A DNA stretch of 13,162 nt from UBA6183 sp964545895 (GTDB taxonomy: Bacteria; Bacteroidota; Bacteroidia; UKL13-3). Location of the stretch: the NCBI GenBank assembly GCA_964545895.1, contig CAZJHS010000081.1, positions 1 through 13,162 of the forward strand, read 5' to 3'. Each line of letters opens with the position of its first letter. Position 1 is the first letter of the stretch. The position numbers and the translations under genes are program-made. Below, piece by piece: positions 7,056 to 13,162 of the stretch. Under the pieces are notes generated by a model. It was given only the letters and a program-made list of their open reading frames with translations. It was not told where the DNA came from and did not search any database.

Positions 7056-8900
7056 CTACATTATTAATCTATACAACTCATCAATGGTGTACATTTTATA
7101 GCAGCTTTTGCCACTTGGCGATGTACGATTATCAGTACACGCAAATAGCTCATCAACCAAGTTATTCATTTCTTCGGCCGATAATTTAGTGCCTGGTTTT
7201 ACTGCTGCACGTTGAGCTAAAATACGTGCTAAATTTTGGTGTTTAGTAAATCCGTTTTGTTGTTGTTTGTAGTTTTCAAGCACTTCATCAATCAAGTGTT
7301 GTTCGTTGTAATGGTTAAGTTCGGCTGGTACTCCATTTATAGAAAACGTATTTCCACCAATATCATTTACATCAAAACCCAAGGTGCGTATATCAGCCAA
7401 TAACTCATTTAGCAAAACAGCATCGGCAGGTGTTAGCGTTATACTTTTAGGAAATAATTTTTGCTGGCTTGCCATGGGTTGATTAAGCATAGCTTGCATA
7501 TATTTTTCAAACAAAACACGTTCGTGTGCGGCTTGCATATCAATTAACATTACCCCACTTTTTACTTGCGATAAAATAAACGTACCATGCAATTGGGTGA
7601 AATGACGCGTTAACAATGCTTCACTTTCTAGCTCCAATTCGTGAGGCATTTTTTCAAAGCGTTTAGGCCCTACATCACCTATGGTTTCCTTTTTATCTAA
7701 TATACCAAAAAGCTCTTGCCAATCTTTACTGTTGGTGCGGTTGGGTTCAAAAGTATTGCGTTGGTTAAAACCCGTATTACTTTTAGGTTGGCTATAATTA
7801 GTTGGTGTTGATGATGAACTATTTTGTGCCGTATAATTTGGTGTAGGCGGTATTCTGTTATCTAAGTTTAAAAAACTATCATCGTTGCTTGGCGTGTATG
7901 TTGGCACATGGTAATGCTCCCCAATGGCCTTTTTACAAACAGCTTTTAAAATTTGATACAATGAACGTTCGTCTTCAAACTTAATTTCGGTTTTAGTGGG
8001 ATGTACGTTTACATCTATTTGTGCAGGATCAATTTCTAAGCAAATTACATAAAACGGAAATTGCTCCTTGCTCATTAAATTTTCGTAGCAACTTACCACT
8101 GCATGGTTTAAATAAGCATCTTTAATAAACCTGTTATTTACAAAAAAGAATTGCTCTCCACGTGTTTTCTTAGCAAACTCGGGCTTACCCACATAACCAT
8201 ACACATTGGCAATGGTAGTTTCTTCGGCTGCAAGTAGCAGTTGCTCGGCAGGTTTATAGCCAAACAAATCGGCAATACGTTGCGGCAAATCAGACCCACG
8301 CAAATGGTAAACCTCTTCGTTATTGTTGTGCAGGGTAAAAGTAATTTCAGGATGCGCCAAGGAAGCCCTTGTAAATTCATCAAAAATATGACGCGTTTCT
8401 ACAGGGTTCGATTTTAAAAAATTTCTTCGGGCCGGAATATTGTAAAATAAGTTTTTAACCGTAATGCTTGTACCTGTATTGCAAGCTACTGCCTCTTGGT
8501 TTTTTACATCGCTAGCCTCAATTAAAATTAAGGTGCCAATGGCATCGGCTTCGGTTTTAGTTTTAAGTTCAACTTGTGCCACACTGGCCACACTAGCCAA
8601 AGCTTCACCCCTAAAACCATTGGTTTTTATGTGGTAAATATCTTCGGTTTGGGTTATTTTACTGGTAGCATGGCGCTCCCAACACATGCGTGCATCTGTA
8701 GGGCTCATGCCTTTTCCGTTATCAATTACTTGTATCCAAGTTTTACCGCCCTCCTTAATAATAAGCTGTATAAGGGTTGAACCCGCATCAATGGCGTTAT
8801 CCAACAACTCTTTAACTACCGAGGCAGGACGTTGAATAACCTCTCCGGCAGCAATTTGATTGGCCACATGCTCGGGCAATAATTTAATTACATCACTCAT
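7056..8900 (-). CDS. mutL: DNA mismatch repair protein MutL
   Basis: MutL couples mismatch recognition by MutS to strand removal. The 614-residue protein has the GHKL ATPase N-terminus: VVKELLDNAIDAG (28-40, E31 catalytic base, N35 Mg ligand), DNGKGM (60-65), RHATSKI (76-82), NGFRGEAL (94-101) and DVNVHPTKTEI (296-306). A polar Ser/Thr/Asn/Pro-rich linker (~333-420) leads to the C-terminal dimerisation domain (~428-614). In endonuclease-type MutL that domain carries DQHAxxE, an ACH/ACK motif and CPHGRP. Here the equivalents are D454-M-Q-A-A-H-E460, AQRAAVK (562-568) and S594-P-S-G-K, so most metal ligands are missing. The ATG at 8900 gives a standard N-terminus. The gene is divergent from the GH3 fusion gene, with 124 bases between, and convergent with the GT2 gene, with no gap. 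Identification is certain; nuclease activity is doubtful. Confidence 0.97.
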   Translation of the reverse strand: MSDVIKLLPEHVANQIAAGEVIQRPASVVKELLDNAIDAGSTLIQLIIKEGGKTWIQVIDNGKGMSPTDARMCWERHATSKITQTEDIYHIKTNGFRGEALASVASVAQVELKTKTEADAIGTLILIEASDVKNQEAVACNTGTSITVKNLFYNIPARRNFLKSNPVETRHIFDEFTRASLAHPEITFTLHNNNEEVYHLRGSDLPQRIADLFGYKPAEQLLLAAEETTIANVYGYVGKPEFAKKTRGEQFFFVNNRFIKDAYLNHAVVSCYENLMSKEQFPFYVICLEIDPAQIDVNVHPTKTEIKFEDERSLYQILKAVCKKAIGEHYHVPTYTPSNDDSFLNLDNRIPPTPNYTAQNSSSSTPTNYSQPKSNTGFNQRNTFEPNRTNSKDWQELFGILDKKETIGDVGPKRFEKMPHELELESEALLTRHFTQLHGTFILSQVKSGVMLIDMQAAHERVLFEKYMQAMLNQPMASQQKLFPKSITLTPADAVLLNELLADIRTLGFDVNDIGGNTFSINGVPAELNHYNEQHLIDEVLENYKQQQNGFTKHQNLARILAQRAAVKPGTKLSAEEMNNLVDELFACTDNRTSPSGKSCYKMYTIDELYRLIM

Positions 8901-9024
8901 AGCTTAAAATCAGTTGCAAAGTACGAAACAAAATGCAGTGTTAATATGTACGTATAAAACTTACTTCCTAAATACATACAAACCAGTTATAAATTAACGT
9001 TTTTTGCGTTATACGTATTTAATA
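8901..9024. promoter_or_regulatory. Divergent intergenic region between mutL and the GH3 fusion gene
   Basis: These 124 bases must hold the promoters of both divergent genes. They contain a perfect 9-base inverted repeat, TACGTATAA at 8949-8957 and TTATACGTA at 9009-9017, whose arms start 60 bases apart, and a small stem TAACG/CGTTA (8995-8999 and 9007-9011) with a T-rich loop. On the mutL strand there are near matches to the Bacteroidota TTTG / TAnnTTTG promoter, for example TTTG followed 15 bases later by TAAGTTTT, but the spacing is shorter than usual, so I do not assign a definite promoter. No Shine-Dalgarno is evident before either start. Confidence 0.5.
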
Positions 9025-11931
9025 ATGAGTAGATTTTTAGTTTTTATATGGATTGCTTTGTTACCAGCTTTTGTTTCTGCACAAAGCGGAAGCATTAATT
9101 GGAAAAAAAGTAACCCTTGGGTTGATTCTGTTTACAACACACTTACCGATGACGAACGCATTGCGCAATTATTTATGGTTGATGTGTGGACTATGCGCGA
9201 TAGTGCTCATTTTAATTATGTAGAGTCATTGGTACGCGATTATAAAGTTGGTGGCTTGATATTTTTTAAAGGCACGCCATACAAGCAAGCTGTGCTTACC
9301 AATAACTACCAAAGTAAAAGTAAAATACCGCTATTGGTTGGTATTGATGGCGAATGGGGGTTAAGTATGCGTTTGGATAGCACTCCAGTTTTTCCGCGTC
9401 AAATGATTTTAGGAGCCAGTGCAAACCCCGATTTAATGTACGAAATGGGATTGAGTATTGGCGCACAATGCAAACGCATGGGTATTCATTTTAACTTTGC
9501 ACCCGATGTTGATGTAAATAATAATGCCAACAATCCGGTAATTAACGACCGCTCTTTTGGCGAAAATAAATTTACGGTAGCTAAAATGGGAGCCGCGTAC
9601 ACTAAGGGCTTGCAAGACATGCACATTATTGCATCTGCCAAGCATTTTCCTGGACATGGTGATACTGAAACCGACTCACATTACGGTTTACCTGTTATTA
9701 AAGCCGATCGCAAACGATTAGACTCATTAGAACTTTATCCGTTTAAAAAATTAATTGATGAGGATGTAATGAGTGTAATGGTAGCTCACTTAAATATTCC
9801 AGCTTTAGATACTAGCAATACACCAGCATCTCTATCAAAAGCCATCATTACCGATTTGTTGCGCACCGAAATGGGCTTTGATGGAATTATTATTACGGAT
9901 GCTTTAAACATGAAAGGTGTTGCAGATTTATACCCTCCGGGTGAGGTTGCTGCACGCGCACTTTTAGCTGGCAACGATATTTTACTTTTTGTAGAAAACG
10001 TGCCTGCAAGCATGGCTAAAATAAAAGAACATTTACTTGATAGCTCGCTAACCATGGCTCAAATTGAAAGCAGCTGCAAACGTGTACTACTTGCAAAATA
10101 TTGGGCAGGACTTAACAACTACGAACCTATTGAATTAACTAATTTAACCCAAGATTTAAACTCGGGTGGTGCACCCGAAATGATTTCGAAAGCAGTTAAA
10201 AACAGCATTACCGTAGCTAAAAATTTGGATGATATTATTCCTGTAAAAAACCCTGACTTATACAAAATTGCAACCATTGGCGTAGGCGTACAACAGTTAA
10301 CAGCTTTTCAAGAAATGAGCCTAAACTATGTAAAGAGTGATTATTTTAGCATTGATAAAGCCGACAAAACCAGCAACTTTGATAGCTTATATTTAGCCTT
10401 AGAAAAATACAATTTACTGGTAATAAGCATACATGGCACTAGCCGTTTTGTTAGCCGTAAATTAGGTCTTACTCCAACACAAATTGATTTTATTAATAAG
10501 CTTTTACAAACACCACGTAAGGTAATTTTAGTATGCAATGGCAATCCATATATTTTAAATCAATTTCAGCAAGCACGCAATGTAATTGTAGCCTACGAAG
10601 ATTTAGAATTGTACAACCAAATTGCTGCGCAAGTATTGTATGGAGGCATTGGCGCCAAAGGCAAAATGCCTGTAAGTGTTGGCAGTGCATTTCCGTTAGC
10701 AAGTGGCATTAACACTACACCATTAGATAGATTTGCCTACATCATGCCTCAAGAGATCCAAATACACAACGAATCGTTAAACAAACTTGATAGTATTGCA
10801 CAATACGCCATTGATAAAGGGGCTACACCAGGTTGCCAAATTTTAGTGGCTAAAGAGGGTAAAGTTATCTACCAAAAATCTTTTGGATACCAAACCTATG
10901 AAAACATTACGCCAGTAAAAAATCATCATTTGTATGATGTAGCCTCGTTAACAAAAGTATTGGCAACAACAGTTGCCGTAATGCGTTTGTACGATGAACA
11001 CAAAATAAAACTTGACGAAAAGCTAAGCACATATTTACCTGTGCTGCAAGGCACCAACAAAGAGGAGATTTTAATTCAAGATATTTTATTGCACCAATCA
11101 GGTTTGCAAGCATTTATACCTATTTATAAAAACACTTTAATTAATGGCAAGCCCAACCCTATTATTTATCAGCCAATAGCCGATAGCAATTATGCAATAC
11201 AAGTTGCACCCAACTTATTTATGCATAAAGATTACAGCCAATTTGTGTGGGATGCCATTTTAAAAAGCGAAGTAAAACCTAAAGGCAATTATGTGTACTC
11301 CGATTTAGGATTTATTTTACTACGCAAAGCCATCGAAAACATTACCCAACAACCATTTGAAGTATATTTAAATGAACAAATTTACAAGCCACTTAATTTA
11401 TCAAACCTAACCTTTAACCCGCTAGGTAAAATTAATGTAGATTGGATTGCACCAACCGAAATGGATACGTTTTTCCGGTGGCAATTATGCAACGGAACGG
11501 TTCACGATCAAACAGCTGCTATGTTGGGTGGAGTAAGCGGACATGCTGGTTTATTTGCCAGTGCAAACGATGTGGCCATTATTATGCAAATGCTTCTAAA
11601 TGATGGCGAATATGGTGGTAAACAAATACTAAAAAGTAGCACCATTGATTTGTTTACAAAAAAACATGGCAAAAACAGAAGAGGTTTAGGCTTTGATAAA
11701 CCCGAAACAGATAATAAAAAAGCCACTCCTACAAGTCGTCAATGTTCGGCTTTAACCTTTGGTCATACAGGCTTTACAGGCACTTGTGCTTGGGTTGATC
11801 CCAAATCAAAATTGGTGTTTGTGTTTCTATCTAATCGCGTAAATCCTTCATCAGAAAATAAAAAGCTAATTGAACTTAATGTACGCACTAGCTTACAAGA
11901 CGCTATTTACAACGCATTGCTGTTTGAATAA
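9025..11931 (+). CDS. Secreted NagZ-type GH3 glycosidase fused to a class-C beta-lactamase-like serine hydrolase
   Basis: This 968-residue protein has a signal peptide (1-19, cleavage likely after FVSA). Residues ~30-365 form a GH3 barrel with NDRSFGE (174-180), the NagZ signature KHFPGHG (206-212) followed by D217-S-H219, the acid/base dyad of bacterial N-acetylglucosaminidases, and nucleophile D292 in IITDALNMKG. Residues ~393-555 resemble a GH3 C-terminal sandwich. Residues ~583-968 are a beta-lactamase/AmpC-like serine hydrolase with SLTK (S641, K644), Y758-S-D760 and H914-T-G916. Together they suggest periplasmic cleavage of GlcNAc-MurNAc fragments plus a peptidase or esterase step. The ATG at 9025 gives a clean signal peptide; a TTG at 9004 would prepend seven polar residues. 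Similar fusions are known in Bacteroidota. YSD in place of the YxN of true beta-lactamases argues against antibiotic hydrolysis as the main role; substrate is inferred. Confidence 0.92.
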   Translation: MSRFLVFIWIALLPAFVSAQSGSINWKKSNPWVDSVYNTLTDDERIAQLFMVDVWTMRDSAHFNYVESLVRDYKVGGLIFFKGTPYKQAVLTNNYQSKSKIPLLVGIDGEWGLSMRLDSTPVFPRQMILGASANPDLMYEMGLSIGAQCKRMGIHFNFAPDVDVNNNANNPVINDRSFGENKFTVAKMGAAYTKGLQDMHIIASAKHFPGHGDTETDSHYGLPVIKADRKRLDSLELYPFKKLIDEDVMSVMVAHLNIPALDTSNTPASLSKAIITDLLRTEMGFDGIIITDALNMKGVADLYPPGEVAARALLAGNDILLFVENVPASMAKIKEHLLDSSLTMAQIESSCKRVLLAKYWAGLNNYEPIELTNLTQDLNSGGAPEMISKAVKNSITVAKNLDDIIPVKNPDLYKIATIGVGVQQLTAFQEMSLNYVKSDYFSIDKADKTSNFDSLYLALEKYNLLVISIHGTSRFVSRKLGLTPTQIDFINKLLQTPRKVILVCNGNPYILNQFQQARNVIVAYEDLELYNQIAAQVLYGGIGAKGKMPVSVGSAFPLASGINTTPLDRFAYIMPQEIQIHNESLNKLDSIAQYAIDKGATPGCQILVAKEGKVIYQKSFGYQTYENITPVKNHHLYDVASLTKVLATTVAVMRLYDEHKIKLDEKLSTYLPVLQGTNKEEILIQDILLHQSGLQAFIPIYKNTLINGKPNPIIYQPIADSNYAIQVAPNLFMHKDYSQFVWDAILKSEVKPKGNYVYSDLGFILLRKAIENITQQPFEVYLNEQIYKPLNLSNLTFNPLGKINVDWIAPTEMDTFFRWQLCNGTVHDQTAAMLGGVSGHAGLFASANDVAIIMQMLLNDGEYGGKQILKSSTIDLFTKKHGKNRRGLGFDKPETDNKKATPTSRQCSALTFGHTGFTGTCAWVDPKSKLVFVFLSNRVNPSSENKKLIELNVRTSLQDAIYNALLFE

Positions 11932-11941
11932 CGAATAAAAC

Positions 11942-11982
11942 TTAAGACACTCTTAAAAGACTTTGATAAGCGTGTTTTAAGA
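11942..11982. repeat. AT-rich overlapping inverted repeats after the GH3 fusion gene (possible weak terminator)
   Basis: Three related arms follow the stop codon at 11931. TTAAGA (11942-11947) can pair with TCTTAA (11951-11956) across three bases, and TCTTAAAA (11951-11958) can instead pair perfectly with TTTTAAGA (11975-11982) across 16 bases. The middle arm is shared, so the two hairpins exclude each other. The stems are nearly all A-T and no clean U-run follows, so a standard intrinsic terminator is not convincing. Confidence 0.35.
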
Positions 11983-12004
11983 AATTCTTTTGATTATACT
12001 GCAC

Positions 12005-12012
12005 TACTTTTG
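12005..12012 (+). promoter_or_regulatory. Candidate Bacteroidota -7 promoter element for the surface protein gene
   Basis: TACTTTTG matches the Bacteroidota -7 consensus TAnnTTTG exactly and ends 31 bases before the ATG at 12044, which would leave a short leader. The nearest upstream TTTG (11989-11992) is only 12 bases away, against the usual 17-23, so the -33 half is unsupported. A perfect six-base match in AT-rich DNA can arise by chance. Confidence 0.35.
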
Positions 12013-12043
12013 AATCGGTTTTTAACCATTAAAAGGTATTGTT

Positions 12044-13162
12044 ATGAAAAACTATTACATAAAATCAATTGCCCAAAAAAGCTTTAAAGCATTAATGCTT
12101 ATGGCATTTTTTCTTCTATTAGGGATTAACACCGCAAAAGCATCGCACTTTGTTGGTGGAGACGTAGAATATAATTGTATTGGTGCGCGTACTTGGAAAA
12201 TTAAACTAACACTTTATCGCGATTGTACTGGTTGTCTTCCTTGTTTCTCAAACCCTACTTTAGGTAGCCTACTTTCTGATGGAGGCATTATAGCAAAGCC
12301 CAATACAACACTTAACCCTCCTGGTTGTGTAGCAATACCCAACCAAGTTAGTGTAAATATGATTTTACAAAAAGTAGAAGATGTTGGAAAAGACTTAGTA
12401 AGCATATGCGGTAACACTGCCAAAAACGGATGTAATAATTTAGGAGCGGTAACTCCCGGCCCTTTTAGTCCATCTATTGAAAAATGGGTTTTTGAAGGTA
12501 TACTTAATTTAAACCTACCGTCATTAAATTCTTCTACCTGCGCTTATTGGGATATTTCATACTCTTCTAATGCACGTAACTCAGGTATGACAAATATGCC
12601 TGCTGAAAGTTTTTCAATTGGAGCAACCATTAATATTTTTAACCGCTCATCTTCGCCATGCATCAACAATTCGCCTGTAATGAGAAATGAGCCAGTGGCT
12701 ATTATTTGTTCAGGTCAAGAATATGTGTTTAACATGGGTGCGGTTGACCCCGATAACGATTCATTAACTTATCAAATTGGTTCTGCCTTACAAAACTACC
12801 CTAACACTGTAGGTACTTATCTTCCTCCATTTAGCAATAAGTATCCATTCCCATTAAATTCTACAGCATCTCCGCATATCAACTTTCCGCAGCCCAATGG
12901 GCCTTATGTAATTGTTGATACTACCACTGGTGATGTTAGCTTTAATGCCATTAACAATACCGCCAATTATATTTTTGGTGACATATGTATTTTTATTAAG
13001 CAATGGAGCTATGATGCCGCTGGCAACCCCGTGCTTGTGGGCATGACGATGCGTGATATGCAAATGTATGTTATCAACTGCCCTGCCAATAATCCGCCAC
13101 GTTTAGCTACTAACCCTGCATTACAGCCAGGTAACCGCCCACGATACGATTACGCGGTATGT
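12044..13162 (+). CDS. Secreted Bacteroidota surface protein, N-terminal part (probable T9SS/gliding-associated C-terminal type), 3' truncated
   Basis: The frame is open from the ATG at 12044 to the last base; 373 residues are visible with no stop. A basic N-terminus and hydrophobic core (~15-29) form a signal peptide with likely cleavage at AKA/S (after residue 33). The mature protein opens with ASHFVGGDVEYNC and then KIKLTLYRDCTG. This ASH-x-VGGD ... YRDC pattern is common at the N-terminus of large Bacteroidota proteins that end in a gliding-motility-associated or type IX secretion C-terminal domain. VDPDNDSLTYQI (234-245) is a cadherin/PKD-like calcium-loop motif. Thirteen cysteines are visible, many for a Bacteroidota surface protein, and may form disulfides. 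A candidate -7 box lies 31 bases upstream. The sorting domain would be beyond the window, so export by T9SS is an inference. Function is unknown, possibly adhesion. Confidence 0.85.
   Translation, partial: MKNYYIKSIAQKSFKALMLMAFFLLLGINTAKASHFVGGDVEYNCIGARTWKIKLTLYRDCTGCLPCFSNPTLGSLLSDGGIIAKPNTTLNPPGCVAIPNQVSVNMILQKVEDVGKDLVSICGNTAKNGCNNLGAVTPGPFSPSIEKWVFEGILNLNLPSLNSSTCAYWDISYSSNARNSGMTNMPAESFSIGATINIFNRSSSPCINNSPVMRNEPVAIICSGQEYVFNMGAVDPDNDSLTYQIGSALQNYPNTVGTYLPPFSNKYPFPLNSTASPHINFPQPNGPYVIVDTTTGDVSFNAINNTANYIFGDICIFIKQWSYDAAGNPVLVGMTMRDMQMYVINCPANNPPRLATNPALQPGNRPRYDYAVC

Noticed and set aside
9004..9024. TTG start adding seven residues to the GH3 fusion protein
   Set aside because: The ATG at 9025 gives a normal signal peptide; the extra residues would precede it without benefit.
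12214..12423. Reverse-strand 69-residue open frame near the window end
   Set aside because: It is antisense to the surface protein gene, which has a signal peptide and recognisable motifs.
1..13162. tRNA, rRNA, CRISPR arrays, insertion sequences
   Set aside because: No tRNA-like cloverleaf, repeated spacer pattern, transposase motif or terminal inverted repeat pair was seen on either strand; reading by eye could miss a small RNA.

Overview
The window looks like chromosomal DNA from a member of the Bacteroidota (Flavobacteriia, Sphingobacteriia or Chitinophagia-like). The evidence is AT-rich coding DNA, starts without Shine-Dalgarno sequences, a secreted protein opening with the ASH-x-VGGD signature of Bacteroidota surface proteins, and a secreted GH3/serine-hydrolase fusion typical of that phylum. 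No RNA genes, mobile elements or CRISPR arrays were seen. All gaps between genes are under 130 bases.

Layout. (1) Positions 1-7055 form a surface-glycan or glycolipid island. On the plus strand are the C-terminal part of a multi-spanning GT-C type glycosyltransferase (1-699) and a dolichyl-phosphate-mannose-synthase-like GT2 (734-1447). On the minus strand, transcribed from 6339 down to 1457, are a 766-residue membrane protein with a large C-terminal extracytoplasmic region, a second GT39/ArnT-like membrane glycosyltransferase and a WecE-type sugar aminotransferase. A second polyprenyl-phosphate GT2 (6345-7055, plus) starts five bases from the minus operon's start. A plausible reading is that the GT2 enzymes load sugars onto polyprenyl phosphate on the cytoplasmic face, the GT-C proteins transfer them outside, and the aminotransferase supplies a 4-amino-4,6-dideoxy sugar nucleotide. 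(2) mutL (7056-8900, minus) abuts the GT2 gene tail to tail with no bases between. (3) A 124-base divergent region separates mutL from a secreted 968-residue NagZ-type GH3 plus class-C-beta-lactamase-like protein (9025-11931, plus), probably acting on peptidoglycan fragments in the periplasm. (4) After a 112-base spacer with AT-rich inverted repeats and a candidate Bacteroidota -7 box, a large secreted surface protein begins at 12044 and runs off the end.

Most of this is recognisable biology. The points most worth a second look are the MutL C-terminal half, which lacks most residues of the metal-dependent endonuclease site; the NagZ/beta-lactamase fusion; the very tight divergent and convergent gene junctions; and the uncharacterised C-terminal region of the 766-residue membrane protein. 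I did not find a convincing wholly new system.
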